A stretch of 64,000 nt of DNA from Closterium sp. Naga37s-1 (Eukaryota > Streptophyta > Zygnematophyceae > Desmidiales > Closteriaceae): contig CANJKZ010000400.1 of the NCBI GenBank assembly GCA_947471745.1, forward strand, positions 992,001-1,056,000. The letters are read 5' to 3'. Position numbers and translations under genes: made by a program. Of the stretch, positions 22,901 to 34,400 are shown piece after piece. Below the pieces are notes generated by a model. That model was not told where the DNA came from and did no database searches. It saw nothing but the letters and a program-made list of their open reading frames with translations. Position 1 is the first letter of the stretch, and each line of letters opens with the position of its first letter.

Positions 22901-24768
22901 AAAAAATCGGTCCTAACGAAGGACTTGCTCTGAAACCATGTCAAACTAACGAACGAGAATGAATGAAGTATGAAAGAGTTGGATACAAGTACTAACCCTA
23001 ATTGGGTTGTACCCCTTATGGGCTACCCCACTATAGCCTACACAAATGTAAGCACTATAACATTCTGACAGAGGAGGCGAGAGAGAGAGAGAGAGAGGAG
23101 AGGAGAGGGATGAGGAGAGGAGGTGGGGGGAGCCACGCGGCGAGCCCCTCTTACTAACCCCTGCTTTACAAAGAGGGGGGGTGAGAGAGGGATGAGGAGA
23201 GGAGGTGGGGGGGAGCCTAGCGCGGCGAGCCCCTCTTATGAACCCCCGTTTTACAAAGGGGGGGAGGGTGAGAGAGGGAAGCGAGGAGGTGGGGGGGAGC
23301 CTAGCGTGGCGCGCCCCTCTTACTAACCCCCTAATTCCACGCCCCCTTTCAGCCACCCCCCTCAACCTCACCCCCCTTGTCAACCGCCCCCTGTAACCTC
23401 ACACCTTCCCCCCCACCCTTCCTCCAACGCCTTCCCCACCCACGGTGGTCCCTGCTCAAGTCTTCACACGGCGGCCAGAAACCCGCCACCCCCTCACCCT
23501 CCCCCCCACAGCGGCACGTGCGGCAGTGAGAGAGAGAGGAGGAGCGGCGGCAGCTGGGTACTCACACCCGCCACCCCAAACCCACCCCCCCCACTGCTGC
23601 ACGCGCAGCAGGGAGAGAGAGGGGAAGGCGAGCGGCAGCGGCAGTAGCTCCTCCCGTCACTCCCACCACTCCACCCTCCCCCCCCACAGCAGCAGGTGCG
23701 GCCGTGAAAGAGAGAAGAGGAGGGTGGTGCTGTTGGTGCCACCTCCCCCTTACACCCCCTCCCCCTCCCCCCAGACTGCTGCACACGCAGTAGGGAGAGG
23801 GAATAGAAGGGAGGGGGGGGCGAGGTGTGCGATCTGGTGGGGCGGGCGCGGGCGGGCAGGGCGCACGAGGCGCCGGGCAGAGGCGCACGAGGCGCCAGGC
23901 AGAAACCGCCGCTGCAGTAGGAGCAGCAGGGGGGGAAAGGAGAGGCGGAGGGGGGGGGGGGGGGGGGGGGGGGGGCTGCTGGCTTGGTGACGAAGCAGAG
24001 CAGCGGGGCGCTGGAGGTGCAACCACCCCCCACCGCCACTCTTGCGTCCTCCCAACACCCTCCCCCTCCCCCCCAAACTGATGCACGCGAAGCAGGAGAG
24101 GGAGGAGGAAGCGGTCGACGGGGACGAGGCAGGGGGCGACGAGGCCGCGGGCGATGGTTCTTCGAGCAACGTGGCCGCGGGCGACGGGGCTGGCGATGGG
24201 CAGCGGTTGTTGGTGATGGCGCTGGCGCGCGAACGCGCTGGCGGGTCGCTGGCGCTCGCCATAATGTCCGCCGCGACCGTCGCCCTGAGCGTCGCGACGA
24301 GGCAGGCGACTGGAAGGCGACGGGGGGCAGCTCGACAGGTTTAGCATAAGCTCCTGAAACAGCAGCGGATTTCGCGCCAACAGCACAGTGGGCCGCCACG
24401 GCACAAGGCGGATTTGGTGGGCCCGTGTAGAATAGGTCCTAGAAAACACCACACTCTGATAACATGTCAAGATAGTAGGTGAAACCCTAGCCTAGGTTGA
24501 TGTCGAGAGGAAGGAGAGGGAGTAGTACAAAAAGGATGGTTGCACTATAGAATTGCAAGTACAAATAGATGAGAAACATGCAAGGAGAGGTGCACCACAA
24601 GCAGGAAATCATTATGCCTACACTACAACTACAAGCAGTTATAAAATATGTAAACATATTTCGACATATTCATCCGAGCCCGATCAACAGCGTAAATCTG
24701 TACAGTGACTCGGTGAGGGTCGGTGAGGTTGGGCGAGCAGGTAGTCTCGTCAGTAGTTGGCCCAACTT

Positions 24769-25661
24769 CTACTGACTGCTGGCGTTTCCCTGCCTCTGAG
24801 ACTCCCTCCCCTGCTCTGTTCTGCGACGCCTCAGCTCCTCTGGGCATTCACTCTTGCGATGGCCCGGCCGATTGCAAGCAAAGCAGCGCCCCTTGAATGG
24901 TGCGGCAGCTGCATTCGTCGCAACGGCGTGTACGGTGGTGTGCTCGATCGGTCCCCGAGGACGATGTCCATAGTAGGACCCCGGTCTCGGACGACGCAAA
25001 ATGTCGATTTTCTCGACGAGCGCGAGGATCTCGTTAAAATTCGAGAGCCCGCGTAGCATGATTTCGTGCGAGATGTCCGGCTTCAGCCCTCCGACATAAC
25101 GGTCCACCCGCTCCACTTCGTGCATGTAGCCGACTTGTTCGCATAATGCGAGAAAATCACGCGTGTAGTCTTGAACTGATCCGAGCTGCCGCCAAGCACG
25201 CAGTCTCTGACGCAGCGATCGGCTCGAAGCGCGCCCGAAGCCCTGCGCACCACGCATCCCACATGCTGTACTGGGCTGTCTCGCAAAATGAACTCCAGGT
25301 GACGGCTGGGCCCGTGGGCCCTTCCTCTTGCGACGGTGGCTCATAGGCACGTGGCGACGTCACGATGACTCGCCACCAGTCCATGCCGGGGCCCCGCAGC
25401 AGAGAAACGGCGTAGCAAATCTCCGCTGCGTCCGACTCGACGTAATTCGCGTCGAAAAAAAACGTTCATCGTGAAGACCCACGATTGAACCGTCGGACCT
25501 CCACGTTGGCTTGGATCGAAACAGGGCGGGCGCTGCGGCTTGAGTGGCATTGGTGCCATGATGTCGTGGTTGCCGCTTGTTGCTGCAAACTCCACGTGCC
25601 GACGAGCTTCGTGAGGCTCACGTGGGCTTGATGCGGCCCTATTTCTCTCCATGCCAGGCAC
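24769..25661 (-). pseudogene. Gypsy A gag
   Basis: Minus strand. The N-terminal segment MAPMPLKPQRPPCFDPSQRG is followed, after a frame change near 25450, by a Ty3/Gypsy capsid-like helical region (GSVQDYTRDFLALCEQVGYM; YVGGLKPDISHEIMLRG). A CCHC zinc knuckle, CFACNRPGHRKSEC, lies at about 24840-24880. It is separated from its own pol by the element C insertion at 24667. Confidence 0.82.
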
Positions 25662-26486
25662 TTAGTGAGAGGCACCATCGCTGGCTACGCCTGAGCGTTG
25701 TCCCACGCTGTCGTTCTGTGTCGGTGTGCCTGATGAGATGACGATCAGCTCCTCTGATTATGCAGGTGCATGTATTGGTGCTCGTGCATTAACTATCGAT
25801 TGCTGGCAAGCGGAGTCGCATTCCGCCGCAAGTGTAGCAATTCCGAGGGCCGAATCTTCGAGTTGGCGCACGAGACGGTCGAGCTGCGCTCGCGTCAGTG
25901 TCGTGAGAGTAATTTCAGCCATGGCGGGGTGTCGGGCAAGCTCAGCGAGAGCCTCTGTGGTGGCCGTGCGTGCTTACGAGAGAGCATTTCGAGTGGCGGT
26001 GCTTGTTCGCTGAGAGATGTCTACCCCCCCCAAAAAATGAGATAGTGGGGAAGCGAAGGTGTGGGTGCAGTCCGAGAGGAGATCGTAGGCTTTGAATACC
26101 AAGTGTTACGAGTGCAATTGAGTGAGCGAGCGAGGATTGCACTATCGAAGCAAGAATCCAATGAGCGAAGAATATATAGCGAAACTATAGTGGTAATGGT
26201 AATGTGTGGAAAATGGGGTGCGCAACGGCCCTAGCGCCGAGGTTGGGAATTGTCGAGGCGGAGGTCCGGAGCGCGGGTTACCAACCGAACCGTGAGGTTG
26301 GGCTGCGTTGTGAACAGTGGCAGGAATAGTGTCGAGGCGAGTGTCGTGAGTGGTAACGGGTTATTGTTGGGTGATGTTGGCGGGAAACAGTGGTATACGC
26401 GCTGAGCAGGGACACGAAGTAAGGAAATGGATTTTTCCTTATATCACTAAATCCTATTAAGTCTTCATCACCAATGAAGTTCACCA

Positions 26487-26557
26487 GGAGCAACCCGGGT
26501 TTGAATCGGGGACCTATCGATCTACAGTCGATTGCTCTACCACTGAGCTATTGCTCC
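26487..26557 (-). tRNA. tRNA-like gene, anticodon GUA (Tyr)
   Basis: 71 nt on the minus strand, no intron. Acceptor stem GGAGCAA/TTGCTCC has seven pairs, the D stem GCTC/GAGC four, and the anticodon stem ATCGA/TCGAT five. The loop CTGTAGA gives anticodon GUA. The T arm CCCGA/CCGGG has one A-C mismatch at the closing pair (position 53-61). Box A TAGCTCAGTGG and box B GATTCAAACCC are present. It is odd in three ways: a short variable arm with a G1-C72 pair is unlike eukaryotic tRNA-Tyr (C1-G72); nuclear plant tRNA-Tyr genes usually have an intron; and organellar tRNA-Tyr has a long variable arm. No T run follows closely. It may be a pseudogene or an unusual tRNA. Confidence 0.75.
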
Positions 26558-28224
26558 ATGGAAGGCCAGAATGTGAACTGTTCAACACTCAATTTTTTGT
26601 TCATGAGAATCCTAGCAAATCTAATCTTTCAGTTTGCAAGGATTACGGTTTCTGCCCTAACAGTTGTTGTAAGTCTAGTGCTGGACCATTCCACCCGCTC
26701 TTACATAATTTCTGAAATGGTGCTGGAAACCCACAAGGAAGTAGTTTCTCTGCCCAGACATCGTGGAATATCTAGAATTGATTTCGTCCCGACTTGAGCC
26801 TCCCCACTCCGAATCCTCCGTCCTCAGGCATGCTGGATTTCGTCGCCGTTGGCCTTGCTCATTGACAATGGTTGCACCCCACCATATCCAACCCGTTGAA
26901 ACGTAGTAAACCTAGGCAAACCGCATAGGTTACTTGGACCCTCTCTTTGGGATCCTGGATTATCTGGTGAGGCGAGGACCATCAGCCCCCTCCGTCCCTT
27001 TCCATTCATTCATCAGCCGAGAAATGCAAGCTCGAGAGAACCAAATTTCTGCTCTGCGGATATGTCCTGGACTATAGAGCAGCCAAATCTTGGATGGCCT
27101 ATCCGATACAATTTGAATGGTGGTAGCCACATCAGCAAACCCTTTGTCTCGTCTTCTTTCAATCAGAGCAGAGTGACCGAACCAAAGCCAACCAACGGTT
27201 TCTCTTCTCCCCATCACCTCACTCACCTCACCACCACCCACAATTGCATTTTCAGCATGACTCGCAGGCTGTTTTGCCTGTGCCAGCCCCAGTGTGCCCC
27301 ACTGTTCGCCAGTGTGTTCATTTTGATGAGATTTGCGTCCGCCGCAGCAGATACTCCCCTAACGTCTGCGATGCCATATCCGTGTTTTTCCACCGGACCT
27401 GGGTTACGTACAGACGTACCGTCTCCACTCTTCCAAGCATATCTGCCCAAATCTACTCGATGCACACACGAAGCAGTCTGCTTTCATCTTCCTCAACAAT
27501 CCTTGGTTGAATACAGAATCGTACTGTCATCACAATCGTCCTCGTTTCACGATCCGTTACAAGATCGGATACAGCATTGATCCGTCCGATCGTCCAGCTT
27601 GGCTGGGAAGGGAAAGGTCGTCCAGCTTGGCTGGGAGGAAAGGAACGGTCGGCTAAGTGCATGAAATCGCCGTCTAAGAACTGTATCAACTGACATAGAA
27701 TCGCCGGATTGAAAATCTGTTGCGTCAATTCAGTTTGCCCTCCTAGGGACGATCACAATCTGGCCGTCCCGAAATTACTCCTCCCGGTGGGACTAGCAAG
27801 TCCTCCGAGATTGCGAAACCCTTCCTTCACCTGTGGTTCGCCCCTCCAGGCCTTGCCAGCTGGCGTGGGCCCGAACCGAACCCCAACTTTCACTCAACCT
27901 CGAGTTCTGGAGGGCACAAATCTCCTTCCTCAAGGGCGATGTTTATCATTATGTGTTTTCAGGAATAGGTTCATTCAGCTTCTGAATCCAATTGGGGAGC
28001 TGGACGAAGATTGCGTGAAGCTACTACTACTATTCGTACTACCAGCCTTCGGTGCCCTGATGCGGGAGACCCACAGTTGCTCCGAGAGCGCAGCGCACCT
28101 TAGACTAAGTAACAACACACCATTGTCAACAGCAATACTCAGAAGTGTGGTCCGAGTGTCAACAGACGCCTGGAGGTCTCATAGTCAGAGAAACCTGTCT
28201 CAAACCGCCTGCTTGTAGCAAGGC
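26558..28224. other. Intergenic region, no gene recognised
   Basis: About 1.7 kb with only short, unconserved open frames on both strands. A direct repeat of GTCCAGCTTGGCTGGGA occurs twice near 27590-27635. A possible splice acceptor (GCTTGTAG) lies immediately before the ATG of the next gene. Confidence 0.5.
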
Positions 28225-29213
28225 ATGGCAACACCAGCAGCCATGGATCCACCTCCGTTCCCGTACCCATCGTCATCGCCTCGCAGTGCCCCCCCCAGTG
28301 AGGAATCCCCTTACACCGACTCTCTTCTGCCGCTCTTCCCGTCACCAGCTCAACCCGGCCACTCGCCAGCAACCCAGGCCCCTCTGAACCGCGACAATTC
28401 AAGGTTTCGCCTTTCTGAACCGATTGCTCCAAAGCCGGTCTTCTCGGAAAAGAGGGTAGGATCAGAACCGGACTCCACCGCTTCTGGCTCCAGGAAACGC
28501 TGTCAAAGCCAGCCTTTTCCTCGCAGCAGCAGCACAAGCCGTGGCAGCACGTGGCAATCAGAGCAATGGAGAGCCACATCAGTAGCTCTGGCAAGCCCCA
28601 TGAATCGCCCGTCTGATGCGGCATCAGCACCCGCACACAGGCGGAGAAAGGTCGGAGGAGCAGCAGCAGCGGCAAGCACGGCGAGCCTTCCTGCTAAGCT
28701 GCCTACAGCAGAGGGATTTGCGCGAGAGATTCAGGAAACAGCTCGGTCCATGAGCTTGGATCTGCCTCCTCCTTGTTGCTCCTCCATGTGCTCTTACTTC
28801 TCTGTACCCTGCAGGATGAAAAGCGGGTGGTATGGTGGCGTTTTGGCGGGAACTTCTAGGAGTGGGGGAGCTGGGGTGCATGAGAATAGCGGCATGGCTG
28901 TGCAGCAGGTAAAGCAGCAGGAACCGCAACATACAGAACAGCAGGCACAGCCGCAGCCACCGCAGCAGCAGCAGGCTCAACAGCAGCCACAACAGCAGCA
29001 GCAGGTGCAACAGCAGGCCCAACAACAGCAACAGGCGCAGCCGCAGCAGCAGCAGACACAGCCGCATGCACAACAGCAGCCGCATGCACAACAGCAGCAG
29101 CAGGCACAGCCGCAGGCACAACAGCAGCAGCAGGCACAGCCGCAGCATATGTGGTGGCTTGGACAGGAACAAGGCCAGGCGATGCCAAAGCGGCTTGTAC
29201 AGCAGCAGCAGCC

Positions 29214-29276
<63 letters not shown>

Positions 29277-29943
29277 GCCGCAACAGCAGCAACAACAGCA
29301 ACAGCTGCAGCAGCAGCGGCAGCTGGTGGCTCTGCCACTGCCGCCGTATCTTGAGCTGGGACCACAAGAACATCAGGCACTCTCACATCGCCTCCAGCTA
29401 TTCCCCCCTCATGATGTCTTGGAACCAGAGTGTACTCGCCGCAGTTCACGTGCTGTGCCTATGACTGAGTCAGCTTATATCGAGGATCATGAAGCGGCTG
29501 TTGGAGAGACAAGTCAGCACTCGATCCAGGCTCAGAGCCCTGGTTCAATGGACACGAGAGGTAGTGTGTGCAAGGATAGGAAAACCCCAAGGAACACTTT
29601 TAAGGCGGGGCAAGATATGCCTTTTCGCACCGAGGCACGGCATAGCCAGTCGTTTGCAACCGTACCAGCTCAACAACAGCCTTCGTTGTTTGGCCGGGTT
29701 CTTTCATCTGTCAGTCATGATGTTGAAAGCCCAGAAGTTGGGGTGGCAAAGCAAGGCGTGTGTTTTGAGGATGTTGGGTGCGGTGAGAGGGAGATTGATG
29801 CATCTAGTGGAAATAAGGGTCTTGAAGGGGGGAATTTGATGGATGCGGGTAACAGATTGTTTGGTTGTGTTCTTACTCAGACTCATGGTGAGCAAGAGCC
29901 AAGTAGAACAAGCCAACATTTAGATCTTAACTTAGATCTTTGA
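28225..29943 (+). CDS. polyQ protein with C-terminal EAR repression motif
   Basis: A single open frame of 572 residues. The N-terminal 200 residues are Ser/Pro-rich with a basic cluster (AHRRRKVGG, about 133-141) that could be a nuclear localisation signal. Residues from about 230 to 370 are a glutamine-rich tract with pure Q runs. The C-terminal part carries SLFGRVLSS and RLFGCVLTQ, similar to the R/KLFGV repression motif. The protein ends with LDLNLDL, a textbook EAR motif that recruits TOPLESS-type corepressors in plants. I see no DNA-binding domain. A possible acceptor just before the ATG means upstream exons could supply one, or this is a cofactor. The function as a transcriptional repressor is inferred from motifs only. 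Confidence 0.65.
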
Positions 29944-31446
29944 ATATATTTTGTTGGGATGTGGGTCGCCCGCTGCATATAATTCAAAATACCTTATTAC
30001 TACACAGTACCGTACATACCAACAGCACACCAGGGCGTTGTAAGAGGTGAAGTTACACTAACCTGCAAACAATGTTGTAGATGAACACAAATAAGCTTCA
30101 GAGAAATAATACTTTCCAGGAGTCACTTACACGAGACACCACGTTATCACAAATTCCACTCCCGCCGTTTGCTCAGTTCACAAGGCGTTATCCGAATACT
30201 GTACTAACGGCAAAGGTCGATATTGGGGGTCCTCTTTTGCCAAGCGCCTCTGTTTTCTGATATCCTGATAGATTAGTAGCAGATTCATGGACTAGTAGCT
30301 TGTGTGGCACATCTCTCATTTCGTCGCGGTGCCTCCCGGTATTCGCAGCTCGACTTGAGTAGAGGACGCGTTCCGTACGTCTATACGATTCCGAGTTTTG
30401 AGGTGCTGACAGGCTCTGTTGGGCGGGCGCGTCGGCAATTTCTAGGTTCAGCAAGTTTGTTCATCGGGCTTCCAGTCCCGTAGTTTGTCCTCGGGTTAGT
30501 GCCGGCGAGGAGTATTTGCAAATCCAAGCGAATTTAGATCTTCGAGTAGCCTTAGGCATTTCTGTTTACCTTTCCGGTAGGTAGTTCCTAGCAAATTGCT
30601 CTCAAACCGCTATATTTCGAGAAACTTCCGGCTTTAGCCCATTTCATGCGTTTATGGTTTATTTTCGCGTCGTGTTCAGAATATCTGTGCTCCCGCGTGT
30701 TTTGGCGCTGCCGCTTGGACTTCATCCAAGACTGGCGCGGTTAGATTCTTGCCTGGTTTTAGCATAGGTAACACTGAACCTCGTTCTCTGTAGCGCCAAA
30801 TTCGTGGATTTCACTTCCTTCCATCGGAAGCGAGTAAAAATCTAGTTTAGCATCTGAAACCGGAATCATATGCTAAGCCTAAAAAAATCGAGAGGAAGAT
30901 TCGGTCAGCATCACAGATTGGGTTTTTTCTGAGACCTCTCAGGAGACGAGAGCAAGACTCGGTCAGCATCAGAAACTCGAATCGCGACGATTTCGAATTC
31001 ACCGGTTTCCAGCATGCTTCCTAGCAGTGTCGTGGTAAGCAATAGGCGACCCATTTGACGGATTCTTCCCATGATGGTTCTTGTCGTGGCGTCTTGAAAG
31101 CCCTGCATGCGTTCTAGCAGTGTTGTGAGTGTTTTACTTTTAGAATTCTCCTCCACCCGCATCTCTCCGCCCGCCTGTCTCTCCCGCTACTCATCCCATT
31201 TCCCCGTTTCCTCCTTCTTCCTCTCTCCCCGTTCCGCAGCGCGAGCTTCTCAAGTCTCGTCTGCTACAGCCGGCGGACATAGCAGGGGGACCCGCCTGTC
31301 TCCCCCCCCTCCTCCGCGCCCACCCCCACGTCGCCCCCCGCATCATCTCCGCCCTCCTCACCTTCTGCGTTCCCCCCCAAGACGGGAGATGGGGGGAGGG
31401 GCGGGAGGCCAGGCGGGACTGGGGGAGAGGCTGGGGGGGGGAGGGC
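29944..31446. other. Intergenic region upstream of PRT6-like gene
   Basis: About 1.5 kb without a recognisable gene on either strand. It must hold the 3' end of the EAR-protein gene and the promoter and 5' leader of the PRT6-like gene; I see no convincing TATA box near the ATG at 31447. Confidence 0.5.
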
Positions 31447-34400
31447 ATGGGGGGAGGGCTGGACGGGCGGAGAGAGAGCGGAGATGCAAGGGGCGGGGGA
31501 AGAGGGGGAGCAGGGGGAGGAGGAGCAGGAGCAGGAGGGGGAAACGAGGGCGGTGTTGACACTGCTTTCTTAGACGAAGCAGTACAAGCGGTTATGGCTC
31601 TAAGTGGCAGTCGCGTGGGCTTTAATATCGATCTGGATTCTCTAGCCATGGTGAAAGAGGCTTATTCCGGCGCTGTGGATTGGATTCTCTGGGCGGCATG
31701 CGGATCCGATCCGGAATCCGCACTGGCGGCTCTCGGCCAATCAGGAGCGTCCGGGGTATGCGGGGCTGTATGGGGGGCGAGCGACATAGCATATAGATGC
31801 AGGACGTGTGAGCATGACCCTACCTGTGCCATATGTGTTCCCTGCTTTCTAGACGGGGACCACGAGGGGCACGATTACGCGATGATCAAAACGGGCGGTG
31901 GATGCTGCGACTGCGGCGATCCAACGGCCTGGAAGCGCCAGGGGTTTTGCAAGAAGCATCCTGGCCCTGGGCACGCCCCGCCCCTCCCGGAAAGTTTCGT
32001 TGCCCGGGCAGAGCCCGTGCTGGCCGCGGTTGCTGCGGAATGGCAGCAGAAAATAGTTTTCGCTGCCCGGCTGGAGGAGGAACGGAGTGGAGGCGCAGCA
32101 GGGTGGGGGGGTTCTGGGTTTGGGTTTGGAAGCGGGAGAAGCGGGGGCGGAGGGGGAGGGGGAGGCGGAGGGGGAGGAGGGAGAGGCGGGACAGCGGGAA
32201 GGAGTATGAGCTCGCTGCTAGGTTCCTCACAGGGGGTGTGGGGGGGTCGGGAGGGTGGATGAGTGGTAACGATGGGTTCAGAGGATCCTCCTCCTTCTCC
32301 TCCTCCCCCTCCTCTTCCTCCTCCGCAGTGCTATCAGCAGCAGCGCGGTTGCGAGCAGCGAAGAACGAGGCAGCAGCAGCAACTGAGAGGTTCTCGGAGA
32401 TGTTTCTGCGACTGGCTAGCACCAGTGAAGGGCTGCTGCACCTCGTGTCGTCCGTGCTTACCAGGAAATGCCCCATCCCCGTTACTGCCCGCTCTGATAC
32501 AGTCCCATCGGGGTTCCATCCGACCAACATTACCATTATTACTCCTAGTGCTGCTTCTGCCCTTACAGCCGCTGCCCTTACTGGTCCCGTCTCTGCTCCT
32601 GGATCTTCCCATGCACTCTCTGCTTCGGCTCCTGTGGGATTAGGCTCACTGCTCAGCCCAGCAGCAGGGTCGTCTTTCCCAGCATTGTCACATCCCGCAG
32701 CATCACCTCCCTTAGTGTCACCTCCCCCAGCATCACCTCCCTCTACCACCGCTGCTGCTGCATCCGCCAGTCTGTTGGAAGCTCTGGTGGCAAACGAGGA
32801 GGGTATTAAAGAGGACTCCATGCTCGTAGTCCACCGCCTTCTCTACAAGCTCCTAGGCGACCCGGGCTTTAAGTACCAATTCGCCCTCGCGTTCGTTGCT
32901 AACTACTCGGCCTTCGTGCTGGGGAGTGGCGGGAGAGGGGACGGGGAGGAGGACCGGGGGAGGTGGGGGGGAGGGGGTGTGCGGGGGAGCGGAGGGCGGA
33001 GGGGGAGGGGAGCGGCGGGGAGTGGGAGTGCAGGGAATAGGGTATCGATTCTGGAGAGCTTTTCGGTGCAGATTCTTACGGTGCCGGTGCTGACGCCGAG
33101 GCTCGTGGTGGAGGCTCGGCTGCTGGATATCCTGCTGGGTACCCTGCAGAGCATGCTGCAGGGGGTGCTGGGGCGGGACGGGCGCATCAATGTGAGTTGT
33201 TGATCAGCTCACTGAGGGTGTTGATGCGCTGAGCGTTCTTGTGTTGATGTGGTCTGTGGCATGCGTGTGTTGCTCGTCGGTCTCGAGGTGCCGGTGTTGA
33301 CCGAACAGCATCTCAAGATGCCGAGGCTTGTGGTGGAGGCTCGACTGCTGGATATCCTGCTGGGTACCCTGCAGAGCATGCTGCAGGGGGCGCTGGGGCG
33401 AGATGGGCGCATCAATGTGAGTTGCGGGTCTGTCTTGAGAACATTTAGAATCTGAGACACACTTGGGTTGAGAATGCTTAGAAGAGGCTCGGCTGCTGGA
33501 TATCCTGCTGCTGGGTACCTGCTGCAGAGCATGGTGCAGGGTACCTGCTGCAGAGCATGCTGCTGGGTACCTGCAGAGCATGCTGCAGGGGTCGCGTGAT
33601 TGACGACGTTCGCTGCATCTATCTCCCACTTTTGTTCCGTCATTCGCCGTTCTCCCGCCTCCCAATCCCCCGCCCCCCCCGTTTCTCCCATCTCCCCCAG
33701 CTGTCCCGAGAGGAGGTGCACAATGGGCGAGTGACCGACGGTATTCCCTACGTCCTTTCCCACTCCGCCTCCTCCTGCGCTTTCCTCTCTTCTCTTACCT
33801 ATCCCCACTCCCCTCCCCTCCCCCCCCACCCCCCCCCCCCCCCCCCCCCCCCCCTCTCAGTTATCCCGAGAGGAGGTGCACAATGAGCGAGTGACCGACG
33901 ACATTCGCTACGTCCTCTCCCACTCCGCCTCCTCCTGCGCTTTCCTCTCTTCTCTTACCTATCCCCACTCTCCCCCCCCCTCCCCCCAGCTATCCCGAGA
34001 GGAGGTGCACAATGGGCGAGTGACCGATGACATTCGCTACGTCCTCTCCCACTCCGCCTCCTCCCGCCACGTCACCGCCCGCCGCCCGGACCTGCTGCGC
34101 GCGTGGCTGCGCCAGCTGGCGGCCGCCCAGGTCATGTGTCCACATGTGCGGCGCACAACCACCCACGTGGCAATAGAGCCTGACGATTGGAGCTTCGCCT
34201 ACCTGTTAGAAGCACAGCTGGCGACTGTCAATCCGCTGCTCGCCGAAGCTAGCGCCGTGCCTGGGCTGGAGGCTCGGAAGGAGGCTCGGCAGGTGGAGGG
34301 AGGGTCGGGAGGGGAGAAGGGGGGAGGAGAGAAGGTAGGGGAGAAGGCGGGTGAAGGGGGTGGGTTCCCGGGGTTGGGGTTTGGAAGGAGGAAGACTTTG

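Larger units (their letters stand above)
15776..23070 (-). mobile_element. Copia element 3, nested in element C
   Basis: 132-bp LTRs at 15776-15907 and 22939-23070 differ at three positions. The target duplication GAGGA lies at 15771-15775 and 23071-23075. The PBS, read on the minus strand as TGGTTTCAGAGC, is at 22927-22938. It has protease, integrase and RNase H but lacks the capsid part of gag, and its RT core is deleted near 17180. It is interrupted in the Gly-rich gag remnant by Copia 4. Confidence 0.93.
15458..24666 (-). mobile_element. Non-autonomous LTR element C
   Basis: LTRs at 15458-15676 and 24465-24666 (TGTCAAGATAGTAGGTG...) align apart from a 16-bp insertion in the left copy and a diverged left end. 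The target duplication TATTC lies at 15453-15457 and 24667-24671. A PBS-like TGTTATCAGAG, read on the minus strand, abuts the right LTR, giving minus orientation. Without the Copia 3 insertion it is about 1.9 kb and carries no recognisable gag or pol. The interior (23071-24464) is GC-rich low-complexity DNA with three tandem copies of an approximately 85-bp unit at 23110-23330 and a G run near 23950. It is inserted between gag and protease of Gypsy A. Confidence 0.85.
7654..26415 (-). mobile_element. Ty3/Gypsy element A, host of the nest
   Basis: Minus-strand Ty3/Gypsy element in the usual order gag-protease-RT-RNase H-integrase. It is broken into 24672-26415, 13870-15452 and 7654-9252 by the insertions of elements C and Copia 2. 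A probable 5' LTR runs from 26104 (TGTTACG on the plus strand) to about 26415. It has a TATA-like stretch at about 26169-26178, and a TGGTATT primer-binding-like sequence lies just inside it. The 3' LTR is not present; the element ends against the LTR of Copia 1. The 26415 boundary is approximate. Confidence 0.75.

Noticed and set aside
23494..24470. Frames of about 300 codons in the interior of element C
   Set aside because: GC-rich low-complexity sequence open in several frames, with no gag or pol motif.
27062..27728. Open frames of 80-172 codons on both strands in the intergenic region
   Set aside because: No recognisable motif, no codon pattern and opposite-strand overlap; not supported as genes.
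28624..29449. Leucine- and alanine-rich frames opposite the polyQ gene
   Set aside because: Shadows of CAG/CAA repeats on the other strand.
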